A DNA stretch of 64,000 bases from Bacteroidetes bacterium CG2_30_33_31 (GTDB lineage Bacteria > Bacteroidota > Bacteroidia > Bacteroidales > UBA1556), in NCBI GenBank assembly GCA_001872625.1, contig MNXP01000047.1:1-64000 (forward strand). Direction: 5' to 3'. The translations under genes and the position numbers were made by a program. Positions 36,605-46,798 of this stretch are shown here, in pieces (positions within the stretch are counted from its first letter, which is position 1; the number at the start of each line of letters is the position of its first letter). Under the pieces are notes generated by a model. It ran no database searches, had not been told where the DNA came from, and worked only from the letters and a program-made list of their open reading frames with translations.

Positions 36605-37189
36605 TTAATTTAATTTCTTTACTTTTCCATCACTGAGTTGATATTTTTCATTGCTTTCTGGGCAAATGGCGATATTATTTTTATCAAAAATAAGTCTGTG
36701 ACCAAATTCACTCATCCATCCAATTTGCTTGCCTGGGTTTCCAACAACCAAAGCGTAATCTGGAATCTCTTTAGTAACCACTGTTCCAGCGCCAATAAAT
36801 GCATATTCGCCAATATCATGACCACAAACAATAGTTGCATTTGCGCCAATTGATGCACCTTTTTTAACTAATGTTTTTGAATATTGCCCACGGCGATTCA
36901 CTGCCGAGCGTGGATTGGTTACATTGGTAAAAACCATGGATGGACCAAGAAAAACATCGTCTTCGCATTCCACGCCTGTGTATAGAGAAACATTGTTTTG
37001 AATTTTTACATTTTTGCCCAAAACAACATTTGGCGACACAACAACATTTTGTCCAATATTACAATTATCTCCAAGTTTGCAACCCGTCATAATATGCGAA
37101 AAATGCCAAATTTTAACACCTTCACCTATCTCACACCCTGCATCAATTATGGCAGTTTCGTGAGCAAAATATTTGTTTTTAGTATCCAT
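36605..37189 (-). CDS. wbpD: Left-handed beta-helix N-acetyltransferase (WbpD-like)
   Basis: Hexapeptide repeats run through most of the 194 residues ([36 protein letters not shown]), ending with the acetyl-CoA side loop [17 protein letters not shown]. The insertion [16 protein letters not shown] is characteristic of WbpD/WlbB, which acetylates the 3-amino group made by WbpE. It lies between wbpE and wbpB with spacings of a few bases. Confidence 0.9.
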   Translation of the reverse strand: MDTKNKYFAHETAIIDAGCEIGEGVKIWHFSHIMTGCKLGDNCNIGQNVVVSPNVVLGKNVKIQNNVSLYTGVECEDDVFLGPSMVFTNVTNPRSAVNRRGQYSKTLVKKGASIGANATIVCGHDIGEYAFIGAGTVVTKEIPDYALVVGNPGKQIGWMSEFGHRLIFDKNNIAICPESNEKYQLSDGKVKKLN

Positions 37190-37190
37190 T

Positions 37191-38315
37191 TTAATTTATA
37201 AATTCTAATACTTTTTCTGTAATATATTTAAGTTGATTTTCATCAAGTTCGGTATGCATAGGTAATGAAATCACACTCTCTGAAAGTTTTTCGCTTATTG
37301 GAAAATCTCCTTTTTTATATCTTGCATCGGCATAAGCTTTCTGAAGGTGAATAGGTACAGGATAATAAATCATCATAGGTATTCCATGGTCATTTAAAAA
37401 CTTTTGAAGATTCAGTCTGTCCACATTTTTAATTGTCATGGTATATTGATGAAATACATGACTTGATTTTGAATATCTAAAAGGTGTAGATAATTTGGGA
37501 TTATTTGCAAAAGCATTATCATAAAATGCTGCTGCTTTTCTTCTCGCATTAGCATATTCGTCTAAGTGTTTTAATTTCACATCAAGAATTGCAGCCTGAA
37601 TGGTATCAAGCCGAGAATTTACTCCGATAAAATCATGATAATATCTTACTTTCATTCCGTGATTAACCACAGCTCTAAGTTGTTCGGCAATTGTATTGTC
37701 ATCAGTAAAAATTGCTCCGCCATCACCATAAGCACCAAGGTTTTTAGATGGGAAAAATGATGTACAACCTATATGTCCAATGGTTCCTGATTTTTTTGTA
37801 CTTCCATCGCTAAAATAATAGTCGGCACCAATAGCTTGAGCATTATCTTCTATCACAAACAAATTGTGCTGTTTTGCAATTGCCATAATTTCCTCCATCG
37901 GAGCACATTGCCCAAATAAATGTACTGGAACAATTGCTTTTGTCTTATTTGTAATTGCTCGTTTTATTGCTTCAATATCAATATTATAAGTATTTTCATC
38001 TACATCTACCAAAACTGGCGTTAAACCAAGTAAAGCAATAACTTCAGCCGTAGCAATAAAAGTAAAAGTTGTGGTAATGACTTCATCACCAGGTTTCAAG
38101 CCAAGAGCCATCATAGCAATTTGCAAAGCATCAGTGCCATTGCCACAAGGGATTACATTGGCTGTGCCAAGATATTTTTCTAAATTACTCTGGAAGCATT
38201 TTACTGCTGGTCCGTTTATAAATGCTGTTGATTCTAATATATTTGAAATGCTTTGGTCAACTTCTTCTTTTATTTTAAGGTACTGACTGTTTAGGTCAAC
38301 CATTTTAATATTCAT
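37191..38315 (-). CDS. wbpE: DegT/DnrJ/EryC1 PLP aminotransferase (WbpE-like)
   Basis: 374 residues. The PLP lysine lies in [19 protein letters not shown] (about residue 185), with [15 protein letters not shown] and FTFIATAEV as flanking landmarks. Transfers an amino group to the 3-keto sugar in the diacetamido-uronic acid pathway. The wbpA and wbpI steps (UDP-GlcNAc dehydrogenase and epimerase) are not in the window. Confidence 0.9.
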   Translation of the reverse strand: MNIKMVDLNSQYLKIKEEVDQSISNILESTAFINGPAVKCFQSNLEKYLGTANVIPCGNGTDALQIAMMALGLKPGDEVITTTFTFIATAEVIALLGLTPVLVDVDENTYNIDIEAIKRAITNKTKAIVPVHLFGQCAPMEEIMAIAKQHNLFVIEDNAQAIGADYYFSDGSTKKSGTIGHIGCTSFFPSKNLGAYGDGGAIFTDDNTIAEQLRAVVNHGMKVRYYHDFIGVNSRLDTIQAAILDVKLKHLDEYANARRKAAAFYDNAFANNPKLSTPFRYSKSSHVFHQYTMTIKNVDRLNLQKFLNDHGIPMMIYYPVPIHLQKAYADARYKKGDFPISEKLSESVISLPMHTELDENQLKYITEKVLEFIN

Positions 38316-38320
38316 AAATT

Positions 38321-40786
38321 TTATGATTTAAAAATTCGTTCAAAAAATGTTTTTTTCTTAGTTGTAAAATCACTTTCTCCATAATAGTTGCCGTAGCCAT
38401 ATCCATACCCATAACCGTATCCATATCCATAACCGTAACCATATCCATAACCGTAGCCTCCATATCTTTTATTTTCGAAGTCCATATCATTAACTATAAT
38501 CGAAACATTCTTAATTAATTTTGAATTTACAAGTTCTTTTAAAGTGCTTAATGCGCCTTTATTTGTATAGTTTTGGCGAACTACATAAAGTGTTGCATCA
38601 GATCGTTTCATCATAAAAACAGCATCGGTTACCAAACCAATTGGAGGTGAGTCAATGATGATGATATCGTACATACTTCTTAGTTCTTTTAATAGATTAT
38701 CCATCTTGGAGCTCTCTAAAAGTTCTGCTGGGTTAGGTGGAATTGGACCAGAGGTAATAACTTCAAAATTTTCGTATTGAGTTTTCTGAATCATCTCTTC
38801 AATGGTGCATTTTCCTATAAGATAAGTAGTTAACCCTATATTATTATTTACGTCTAAATCTTCATGAAGTTTAGGTTTTCTTAGGTCGCAGCCTATCAAA
38901 ACTGTCCTTTTGCCAGAAATAGAATAAATAGATGCAAGATTTATGGCGTTAAATGTTTTGCCTTCACCACTAAAAGTTGAAGTAAGAGTGATTATTTTTG
39001 ATTCATTATCTGAAACAATAAATTGCATATTTGTTCGAATTGCTCTAAAAGTTTCAGCAATAATAGATTTGGGTTTACTTAGCACAGCAGTATTTCCAAT
39101 GCCTTTATGATGCCCTACAACTCCGAGAATTGGGGAATCAACAACTTTAACAATATCACTTTTATCTCGCACTTTATCATTGAAATAATCGCTTATAAAT
39201 ACAAATCCCATAGGTATTAACAAACCTAACAACAAGGCAATTGTGTAATTTAAAGAGGTTTTTGGAAATATCATTGATGCTGCACGAGAGTTGTCAATAA
39301 TTTTATGGTCGGAAAGATTGCCAGCCTTGGTAATTCCACTTTCTAATCTTTTCTCAAGCAAATACGAATAAATATCTTCATTAATTTTATATTGCCTATT
39401 TATATCTACCAACCTTCTTTCTTTTTCTGGCAAACCATTTATTTCTAATTGTATTGTTCCTAATTGTTCGTTGATATCTTTTAAACCTATTGAAGAAACA
39501 TTTTCAATATTTTGAATATTTTCCAATAGCGCCTTTTCGGTAGATTTTATTCTTTGTTCAACATCCTGAACAACAGGGTTATATTGTGTGGTTGTTGAGC
39601 TATATTGATTTCTTTCGGTGTAAAGTTCGTTAAGTTTATTCACAATGCCAACTAACATAGGTTCATTAATATCCATTATTGCGGGCGCTATCAAACTTTC
39701 TTTTTTTCTATTGGCCTTGCTTATATATTCTTTTAAATATTTGTAATATTTGGAATGAAGTTCAGCTACTGCTTTTTGCTTATCAAGGTCGTAAAGTTTA
39801 TCCAAAGTTCTACCACTTACGTCTTCAATTTTAAGCATTTGGCTATTTACCCTAAAGTTTTGTAGTCTTAATTCAAAGATTCTCAATGAATCTTCAATAC
39901 CAACAAGTTGTTGATCAATAAAATACATTGCATTTGTAGCCTTTTGATTTTTTTCAGATAAATTTGATTCAACATAAGCTGATGCCAATGCATTTATCAT
40001 ATTCATTGCGTTTTCCTGACTTTCATCTTGAATTGAAATTTCTATAAGAGTCGCGTCATTATTAACTTCTTTAGCCTTGAAAACAGAATAATATTTTGCT
40101 GCTAAATAGTCGAGAGATGAAAAATAGAAATAAAATTCTTTGTCATTTCCATAGGGTGCAATAAAATTAAGGGTAAAAGAGAAGCACCCATTTTCATATT
40201 TTTCACCAAAATTCATAATTTTATTTTCTCCATTCGGCAGTGAGTCAATAATATTACTTTTCTCATTTTTACTGTAATCGTAGAGAGAAGAATTTTTAAA
40301 TTGGGGAATAATAAGTTTGTACTGTTTATTGGAAATTAATATAATGTCAATTTTAACTTCAGTAGCCTGAAGATGTGTAGAATCCATAACTACAACAAAT
40401 GGATTTCCGCTAAACATTTGATTTTCACGAATCTTGCCATATCTGTAATATGAAATTTTCCAATCAGTTTTTTGGACAGCTTTTTTGACGGTATTAAAAG
40501 ATTTTATGACGGCAATTTCATTTTGCATAATAATTGGTGGCGTGCCAAGCATTTTTGGCATTATATCCGACATTGGGTTCTGACTAAGTTCATCATTACC
40601 AACTAATATTGTTGCCTTAGCTTCAAAATCGGGATCAGCAAATTTATTGAAAAAATAAGCTGTTAACATAGCAATCACAATCGAGATAAGAAATAATTTC
40701 CAGAAAGCAAGTGCTTTAAAAACAAGTGCTTTTATATCAATGCTATCTTCCTGTTGAACGAACGATAAATTATTATTTGTTTCCAC
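38321..40786 (-). CDS. Wzc-like polysaccharide co-polymerase/tyrosine autokinase with Tyr-Gly repeat tail
   Basis: An 821-residue fusion. N-terminal Wzz-type domain with membrane helix near 35-50, long periplasmic coiled-coil region (about 270-450), second helix near 515-535, and a cytosolic BY-kinase: Walker A STFSGEGKT (about 605), Walker A' VLIGCDLRKPKL, Walker B IIIIDSPP. It controls exopolysaccharide chain length and export by autophosphorylation of C-terminal tyrosines. The tail has 14 tyrosines, including eleven uninterrupted Tyr-Gly pairs (778-799), encoded by an 18-bp DNA repeat. It lies 6 bases from the Wza-like gene. Confidence 0.93.
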   Translation of the reverse strand: METNNNLSFVQQEDSIDIKALVFKALAFWKLFLISIVIAMLTAYFFNKFADPDFEAKATILVGNDELSQNPMSDIMPKMLGTPPIIMQNEIAVIKSFNTVKKAVQKTDWKISYYRYGKIRENQMFSGNPFVVVMDSTHLQATEVKIDIILISNKQYKLIIPQFKNSSLYDYSKNEKSNIIDSLPNGENKIMNFGEKYENGCFSFTLNFIAPYGNDKEFYFYFSSLDYLAAKYYSVFKAKEVNNDATLIEISIQDESQENAMNMINALASAYVESNLSEKNQKATNAMYFIDQQLVGIEDSLRIFELRLQNFRVNSQMLKIEDVSGRTLDKLYDLDKQKAVAELHSKYYKYLKEYISKANRKKESLIAPAIMDINEPMLVGIVNKLNELYTERNQYSSTTTQYNPVVQDVEQRIKSTEKALLENIQNIENVSSIGLKDINEQLGTIQLEINGLPEKERRLVDINRQYKINEDIYSYLLEKRLESGITKAGNLSDHKIIDNSRAASMIFPKTSLNYTIALLLGLLIPMGFVFISDYFNDKVRDKSDIVKVVDSPILGVVGHHKGIGNTAVLSKPKSIIAETFRAIRTNMQFIVSDNESKIITLTSTFSGEGKTFNAINLASIYSISGKRTVLIGCDLRKPKLHEDLDVNNNIGLTTYLIGKCTIEEMIQKTQYENFEVITSGPIPPNPAELLESSKMDNLLKELRSMYDIIIIDSPPIGLVTDAVFMMKRSDATLYVVRQNYTNKGALSTLKELVNSKLIKNVSIIVNDMDFENKRYGGYGYGYGYGYGYGYGYGYGYGYGNYYGESDFTTKKKTFFERIFKS
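38390..38455 (-). repeat. 18-bp-period tandem repeat encoding (Tyr-Gly)11
   Basis: On the coding strand three 18-base units of the form TACGGTTATGGATATGGT (last base or two varying) follow one another, then a partial unit. This gives eleven Tyr-Gly dipeptides. Such repeats can change copy number by slippage in multiples of two residues per 6 bases without a frameshift. Confidence 0.9.
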
Positions 40787-40792
40787 TATTTT

Positions 40793-41599
40793 CTATTTTT
40801 TGAGTTGTAATATTAATGCCATTAGAGCAATAAAGGTTGTGAGCGAGCTGAAGATTATGTTATAAGGAAAGGTTTCAAAGCCCCAAGTTTTGGCATCAAG
40901 AGGTTCTACATAAATAATGTCATTTGGCAACAAATTAAAATTATTGCTGTGGATAAGGTTTCTATCAAGAAGATTTAAAAAATAAATTTGCTCTTTCCCT
41001 TTTTCCTCGCGAATAAGAAAAACTTTTTGTCGATTTCCATAAGGAGTCATATCTCCAGCCAAGGCCAATGCTTCCAGAACATTCATCTGAGATACATAAG
41101 CAGTGTGTCTTCCAGGATGTTTTACCTCGCCGAGAAGTGTTATATTAAATCCCGATAGTTTTACTGTAACTGAGACTTCTGTTAAAAATCTTTGTAATGA
41201 CTCTTCTAATCTTGCCGCGGCTTCATTAATTGTTAGACCTTTAATTTCAACTTTTCCAACAACAGGAAGTTGAATAAAGCCACTATCGTTTACTGTATAA
41301 GAGTTCAAATAAAGTGAGATATCATTGTTATTTGTTCCTAAATTAGAATTTGATACTCCTCCATTAAAAAAATCATATGTTTTTGGATTTAAGCTATTTA
41401 CCTTAATATACAATTCATCTTTTGACTGGATTCGATAGGTAGAAGTGGGTTTTTTGTTTGCCATATTGGTATCAGCAATTGAACTTTCCATTTGCTGTAG
41501 ATATCTCAATTTTTTTTGAGGTATGCAACTTATAATAGAGAATATACTTAGGAAAAGAAAAGCCTTTATGCTAAGTTTTAAAAGAAAATTGTTTCTCAT
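40793..41599 (-). CDS. Wza-like polysaccharide export lipoprotein
   Basis: A lipobox ISC (Cys about residue 25) follows a hydrophobic signal. Then a polysaccharide-export (Poly_export) domain, YRIQSKDELYIKV to VTVKLSGFNI (about 55-155), and a SLBB-like segment, ITLLGEVKHPGRHTAY (about 153-168). The C-terminus has a hydrophobic helix (IIFSSLTTFIALMALIL), the likely outer-membrane anchor. 268 residues, shorter than E. coli Wza but usual for Bacteroidota. Partner of the Wzc-like kinase. Confidence 0.9.
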   Translation of the reverse strand: MRNNFLLKLSIKAFLFLSIFSIISCIPQKKLRYLQQMESSIADTNMANKKPTSTYRIQSKDELYIKVNSLNPKTYDFFNGGVSNSNLGTNNNDISLYLNSYTVNDSGFIQLPVVGKVEIKGLTINEAAARLEESLQRFLTEVSVTVKLSGFNITLLGEVKHPGRHTAYVSQMNVLEALALAGDMTPYGNRQKVFLIREEKGKEQIYFLNLLDRNLIHSNNFNLLPNDIIYVEPLDAKTWGFETFPYNIIFSSLTTFIALMALILQLKK

Positions 41600-42012
41600 T
41601 TGCAGTTAGTTTCAGTAATTATTTATGCCTAAATTAATAGTTTTATATTTTAAAATCAAAGGTTTATCTAATAAATCGAATAGAATAAAAACTTATCTAT
41701 ATTATTTGCAAACTTACATTTTTTATATTTATCTCATCACAATTTGTAGTAAATATCACAAAACTTAATTTTATGATTTTATCTTGAATAAAAAAAACAA
41801 TAAACTTATTATTAAGATTTATTGTCTTAAAAAAACATGAGCAAATTATTAATTTAATTTTTTACAAAATATTTGCCTAAAATTATTAATATCAACGTAT
41901 TGAAATTAAATATTTTACAAATCTATCTTGATGATATTTTTATGTTAATTTGCAATAAACTTAATTTAGGCAACCATTTTATTATTGCTAACTCTCTAAA
42001 AGCATAAGATTG
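41600..42012. promoter_or_regulatory. Divergent spacer between wza-like and sigma genes, with a -7 box
   Basis: On the minus strand TAAGTTTG (41709-41716) is a perfect -7 box for the export operon, giving a leader of about 100 bases. The rest is very AT-rich. An A/T-only hairpin at 41798-41824 is noted but not called. No perfect plus-strand TAnnTTTG precedes the sigma gene, which might be autoregulated by its own sigma. Confidence 0.45.
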
Positions 42013-42573
42013 ATGACTTTTGATGACAAATTACTTGAGTTATGTAAAAAAGGTGAACGTGCGGCACAAGAAAAATTGTTCAGCATCTATTCACCAAATA
42101 TGCTCGGTATTTGTATAAGATATGCCAAGAATCTGCATGAAGCTGAAGATGTTATGCAAGAGGGTTTTATAAAAATCTTTACTAACATTGATGGATTTCG
42201 AGGCGATGGTTCTTTTGAAGGATGGATGAAGCGAATTATGATAAATACTTCCTTGAATCACTATTACAAAGCTAAAAAGAGTAATTTTGAAACAAGTTTT
42301 GATGGCATTCGAGAAAGTAAAATCGTAAGTGAGGATGAAGAGATACCTATTAGTAGGTTTTCGCAAGAAGAAATGATTGACGCCATCAAACTTTTGCCTC
42401 ATGGATACAAACAAGTTTTTAATATGTACGTTTTTGATAATTACAAACATAGAGAAATAGCAGAGCTATTAAATATTTCGGTAAACACTTCAAAATCACA
42501 GCTTTCAAAAGCACGCAACTTTTTAAAGAACATACTTCTTAAAATTGAAAAGGAAAGAAAAATTATTGAATAG
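42013..42573 (+). CDS. ECF sigma-70 factor, cassette 1
   Basis: 186 residues with region 2 (YAKNLHEAEDVMQEGFIKIFTNI, DGSFEGWMKRIMINTSLNHY) and region 4 (LPHGYKQVFNMYVFDNYKHREIAELL, then NTSKSQLSKARNFLK). No TTG-started extension is needed: ATG at 42013 is preferred to the TTG at 42010. It is closely related to the sigma factor at 49640 (same DVMQEGFI, GSFEGW, NTSKSQLS-AR words). The downstream membrane protein begins 3 bases after its stop, and the PKD protein follows that. Confidence 0.95.
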   Translation: MTFDDKLLELCKKGERAAQEKLFSIYSPNMLGICIRYAKNLHEAEDVMQEGFIKIFTNIDGFRGDGSFEGWMKRIMINTSLNHYYKAKKSNFETSFDGIRESKIVSEDEEIPISRFSQEEMIDAIKLLPHGYKQVFNMYVFDNYKHREIAELLNISVNTSKSQLSKARNFLKNILLKIEKERKIIE

Positions 42574-42576
42574 AAC

Positions 42577-44082
42577 ATGAGCAAAAGCGATAATTATATT
42601 GATAAATTATTTCAAGATGGTCTTAGTGATTTCAGCTATAAACCAAGCGATGACTCATTTGAAAAAATATTGAAAGGAGTTGAAATTGCTGAAAAAACTT
42701 ATATTCACAGAAAGAGAAATAAGATATTTGCATGGATAGGATTTTCAGCTGCTACTTTGATTTTAGTTTCATATATTTTCTTCTTAAAAAGCTGCAATGT
42801 AAATGGTTCTATTGCCGATTTTAAATTCAAGAATAGAAATAGCCTGCAAAATTCAAATAAATGGATAGTCAAATTCTCAAAAAACAATCAAGACAAAATT
42901 TATTCTAATCAAAAAAAAGAAATATATAAATTAAAATATTTAGAATCTAATAAAATAATTGATTATAGGGCGAAAAATAATATTCAAAATTCAAATTCAT
43001 CCTATAAATTGTCTCAATTTAATAGCAAGTTTGATAAAGTTCATTTGGTAAAGAAGAATAATTCATTGATTAATACCTCTGGTTTTAATATTTATGATGA
43101 AGCAACAAGCAATAAATTTTCGGCTGTGAAGAAGGAATATGATAATTCTGAAATCTTAATAAAAGAAATCGAAATGAAGGCAACAACCAAAATTTCTGAA
43201 ATCGAAATACCTTTAGAAACATCAAATAATTCAGCTTTAAGTTCTTTAGATACATCAACCCAAAATCAATTATTACCTCTCCCTTCTCCAACAATAACCT
43301 CTGGATTATTGCTTAATTTAGGATTTGGATTCGAGTCAGTTGAGAATAATTTGCCGTCAAATTTTATATATGACAAACCTATGATAGATGGCCAGAATGA
43401 TAATAAAATAAAAACATTTTCCTCATCTTTATTGCTCGAATATAGGTTTTCAAACTTTTTTGTAAAATCAGGCTTAGGAATTTCGGAATTTGGTGAAAAT
43501 ACCACCTTTAATATCACAAATACTTTGCACGACACTTCTGGCGGATATACTTCTTGGGATATAAATAAATATTACACTTACGACACCGTTGGCTATTTTG
43601 ATGATCCTCTGAGACCCGGCCTAATATTTCCAATTTTATCATCAGTGCCTCATATAGATACATTGGCTTCGCAATGGAATTCAAAGGATAATATTACATA
43701 TTCTAAGGAATCAATATTTTCAAAAAACAGATATAGATATATCGAAATCCCATTAATAATTGGTTTTCAATATAATATCAAAAAAATGGGGTTATATGCT
43801 GGCGGTGGAATTTCTTATGGAATTATGACAAATTCTTCTGGAAAATTTATAAATGATAATAATTTGATTGATATCAATTTTAAAGAAACCCCTTTTAAAA
43901 GAAGCAACCTAAATTATATTTTAAATATTGGGACTGATTACGCACTATCAAATAATTGGAATATTTTCATTCAAGCTAATTTTAAAGCAAATATAACTTC
44001 GATATTTAAACCTGAGTTTGACTTAGGGACAAAATATAAAAGTTACGGAATTAATATTGGATTAAGTTACATAATTAAATAG
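42577..44082 (+). CDS. Putative anti-sigma/outer-membrane beta-barrel fusion protein, cassette 1
   Basis: 501 residues. The N-terminus is cytoplasmic and has one YIDKLFQDGLSDFSYKPSDD-SFEKI element. One membrane helix (about 49-70) follows, then a low-complexity Asn/Lys/Ser linker (about 75-245). The C-terminal 240 residues have amphipathic strands ending in an aromatic-rich final strand (SYGINIGLSYIIK), typical of porin/PorT-like outer-membrane barrels. It aligns by eye with the protein at 50179 (YRYIEIPLIIGFQY versus YTYIDIPFSVGYQS). Position after sigma suggests anti-sigma function; this is inference. Confidence 0.7.
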   Translation: MSKSDNYIDKLFQDGLSDFSYKPSDDSFEKILKGVEIAEKTYIHRKRNKIFAWIGFSAATLILVSYIFFLKSCNVNGSIADFKFKNRNSLQNSNKWIVKFSKNNQDKIYSNQKKEIYKLKYLESNKIIDYRAKNNIQNSNSSYKLSQFNSKFDKVHLVKKNNSLINTSGFNIYDEATSNKFSAVKKEYDNSEILIKEIEMKATTKISEIEIPLETSNNSALSSLDTSTQNQLLPLPSPTITSGLLLNLGFGFESVENNLPSNFIYDKPMIDGQNDNKIKTFSSSLLLEYRFSNFFVKSGLGISEFGENTTFNITNTLHDTSGGYTSWDINKYYTYDTVGYFDDPLRPGLIFPILSSVPHIDTLASQWNSKDNITYSKESIFSKNRYRYIEIPLIIGFQYNIKKMGLYAGGGISYGIMTNSSGKFINDNNLIDINFKETPFKRSNLNYILNIGTDYALSNNWNIFIQANFKANITSIFKPEFDLGTKYKSYGINIGLSYIIK

Positions 44083-44089
44083 CAGAAAG

Positions 44090-45865
44090 ATGTTTATGAC
44101 AAAAAAGATTTTTATCTCCCTACTTTTCGTCGCAATTTTTCCAATTCTGGGCTATAGCCAATTGACTGTAATTTACGGTTATGTGAAAAGTAATTCCACA
44201 AATATTGGAATTCCTAATCACCAAGTTAATATTATATCAAGCTACGATTCCTTATTAAATATAGGCATAAATTATAATTCATCTGTTTTTACTTCTTCAA
44301 ATGGATTTTTTGTAGATAGTGTAACCATTCCTTCTGGTCAAAATATTAAATTCTCGATCTCCACTTTAGATTGCCAACAGAGCCATGTAAATAGTACTTT
44401 TTACAGTTCTTTTCCTTTGCCAGCGAACTTGTCAATTTGCAATGCAAATATGAATCAATGTTATTCCGATTTTATGGCTTATCCCGATACTTCAAACCAT
44501 AAGAAATTATATTTTTATAATTTAGCATCTCTAAATATCACTTCATTCTTATGGTCTTTTGGAGATGGGGGCACATCAACATTGGCAAATCCAACACATA
44601 TTTACTCATCCGATGGGAGCTACATAGTTCAATTAACCGTGAATGATTCTATTTCTACATGCAGCAATTCCAAACAAGATACTGTTATTGTAAGTCAGAT
44701 ATTAAATTGCCAAAACAATTTTAATTTCTATCACAATAGTTTACAAATAAATTTTCATGGCTCTATAAATAGTGCTCTTCCAACAGTTTATAAATGGAGC
44801 TTTGGGGATAATACTTTTGCAACTGGACAAAATCCATATCACATATATGCAAATCCAGGAACATTTCAAGTTTGTCTTCACACAATTTCTATTAATCCTA
44901 TGAGTATGGATTCTTGCATAGCTTCTTCCTGCAAGAGTGTAATTGTTCAGGGAATTCCAACTACAAATATTTGGGGTCAGGTTTTTGAAGATACTGGCAA
45001 AGTAGATTTTGCGCAAGTGATTTTATATAAATATAATCCATCTAATTCCGATTATCAAAATTTTGACACTACCAATGTAGTTACCATTGATAGTCTTAAT
45101 TTGAGCTATTATGAATTCTCAAATATTCCTTATGGCAAATATCTCGCTAAAGCTTTTTTAACTAATCAATCTCAGCATCTTACTGAATTTACACCAACAT
45201 ATTCTGGCAATTCAATTTTTTGGAATTTAGCCAACCCTTTTATCATAAATCAGAATGTAAACAATAATTTTATAAATCTGAAAAGAGTTGAAATTGCAAA
45301 AGGTATTGTAAATATGGAGGGGCGAGTGCTTGAAGGTTCTGCAAAAAATCCTGGAGATCCAGTTCCAGAAGTTCCCATTTATATATATGATGTTCAAGGA
45401 GATATATACGGGTTCACTCATTCTGACATGCAAGGAAGATATTCTTTTAATGGATTGGAATACAAAAAATATTATATCTACGCCGATTTTATTAATATGG
45501 ATATTTATCCTGCGGTTATTTGGCCTGACAAAAACAACATTAATCTTACAGAAATTAATATTTACGTAAATAAGAATACTGTAACTTCTTTTCGTGATGA
45601 AAGTGCAAGTATTTCATTTAATATCTTTCCTATTCCAGCAGACAACCAGCTTACTTTAAATCTATTTTCAATACAAAATTCAGATTTTAGCTTTGAGATT
45701 TTAAATTCTTTGGGTCAGATTATTCAAAAAGAAAGTATTCAAATTTTTAAAGGTGAAAATAAAATTACTTTGAATGTTAAAGATTTTCAAAATGGAATAT
45801 ATAGCTTGATGTTTTCGTCAAATAAGGAAGTAATTTTTGCAAAAAAAATAATAATTTCACATTAG
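44090..45865 (+). CDS. Secreted PKD-domain protein with T9SS type A sorting domain, cassette 1
   Basis: 591 residues: signal peptide (ending GYSQ, about 24), carboxypeptidase-like Ig fold (TVIYGYVKSNSTN), two PKD domains (SFGDGGTSTLANPTHIY and SFGDNTFATGQNPYHIY), two more Ig/carboxypeptidase-regulatory-like domains (NIWGQVFEDTG; GRVLEGSAKNPGD), then a type A CTD (FNIFPIPADNQLTLNL to GIYSLMF). Homologous throughout to the protein at 51769. It starts 7 bases after the barrel gene. Surface display through the type IX system is expected; the ligand is unknown. Confidence 0.88.
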   Translation: MFMTKKIFISLLFVAIFPILGYSQLTVIYGYVKSNSTNIGIPNHQVNIISSYDSLLNIGINYNSSVFTSSNGFFVDSVTIPSGQNIKFSISTLDCQQSHVNSTFYSSFPLPANLSICNANMNQCYSDFMAYPDTSNHKKLYFYNLASLNITSFLWSFGDGGTSTLANPTHIYSSDGSYIVQLTVNDSISTCSNSKQDTVIVSQILNCQNNFNFYHNSLQINFHGSINSALPTVYKWSFGDNTFATGQNPYHIYANPGTFQVCLHTISINPMSMDSCIASSCKSVIVQGIPTTNIWGQVFEDTGKVDFAQVILYKYNPSNSDYQNFDTTNVVTIDSLNLSYYEFSNIPYGKYLAKAFLTNQSQHLTEFTPTYSGNSIFWNLANPFIINQNVNNNFINLKRVEIAKGIVNMEGRVLEGSAKNPGDPVPEVPIYIYDVQGDIYGFTHSDMQGRYSFNGLEYKKYYIYADFINMDIYPAVIWPDKNNINLTEINIYVNKNTVTSFRDESASISFNIFPIPADNQLTLNLFSIQNSDFSFEILNSLGQIIQKESIQIFKGENKITLNVKDFQNGIYSLMFSSNKEVIFAKKIIISH

Positions 45866-46677
45866 TTTTTTAATGATGTAAATTTATTTTTCAAGTTGGC
45901 ATACTGTACTAATTCAATCTTAACACTACCAATCATTACCTCGCTCTCGGCCAGAATTGGCAGATGATTTTTGTCATTGGAAATATAAACTATCAATTTA
46001 TCTTCATCCTTAAAAACTCCACCCGTAAGCACCGATGGTTTAAATTTTAAACATTCAACTTTTCCGATACTGGTTTTAATAGTCTGTTTTTCAATATATT
46101 TCAATTTTGTTTGATAAACAGATTCGTCCATAAAGAATGAAATTGAAATATCATCGTTTAGTTTAAAAGTATCGGTATTAAATGTTCTGGCATAATAAAT
46201 TGCTGAAATTAAATCCTGAACATTTTTCCCAATTTTTAGAGACCCTGAAGTTTTGTTTTTATTATTAATATAGTCAACTCGCTGTTTTTCGTGGTAAAAT
46301 TTCACATCACGGCTATCCTCATAATCTCCTTCGCTAATGCGTTTTATAAAATATCTTGGTATCATATAATTTACGTCCACATAAGTTTGGTAAACGTCAT
46401 TCACTTTAAAAAACCAGCTGAAAGCACCTTTGGTTTTACCAATAACTTTTATATTCAAAGTTGTATCGCCTCTAACAATATAATTTTTACTGCTAATTTC
46501 ACTTATCATTTCTCCAGCAGTTACGTTTCCAGTCATAGTAGAAGAATAAAATAACCTGAAGCTGAGTTTTTCTCCATTAGTGAATGCAATATTTGAAACT
46601 TTTTTAAGCTCTTGAAAATTTGCTGACGCGTATAAATTCAAGCCAACAAGAATTATTGTAAAGATGAAGTTTTTCAT
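45862..46677 (-). CDS. DUF3108-family periplasmic protein
   Basis: A signal peptide (about 1-19, ASA) and a beta-rich domain beginning AFTNGEKLSFRLFYS, with GKTKGAFSWFFKVNDVYQTYVD, match the DUF3108 pattern. Related proteins are periplasmic, of unknown function. 271 residues. Its stop overlaps the convergent PKD gene by 4 bases. Confidence 0.8.
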   Translation of the reverse strand: MKNFIFTIILVGLNLYASANFQELKKVSNIAFTNGEKLSFRLFYSSTMTGNVTAGEMISEISSKNYIVRGDTTLNIKVIGKTKGAFSWFFKVNDVYQTYVDVNYMIPRYFIKRISEGDYEDSRDVKFYHEKQRVDYINNKNKTSGSLKIGKNVQDLISAIYYARTFNTDTFKLNDDISISFFMDESVYQTKLKYIEKQTIKTSIGKVECLKFKPSVLTGGVFKDEDKLIVYISNDKNHLPILAESEVMIGSVKIELVQYANLKNKFTSLKN

Positions 46678-46798
46678 AATTTGAAAATTTAAATAATATG
46701 GTCAGCTTCCAAAATCTATTCCAAATTAAAATTTAACCAAAATCGAAAATAATACTATTCAATTTAATACTTAACACAAAATGCCAAAAAATTAATAT

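Noticed and set aside
41798-41824. A/T-only inverted repeat followed by T residues on the minus strand, terminator-like
   Set aside because: Stem is almost purely A-T in a low-complexity region, and no minus-strand gene lies upstream to be terminated.
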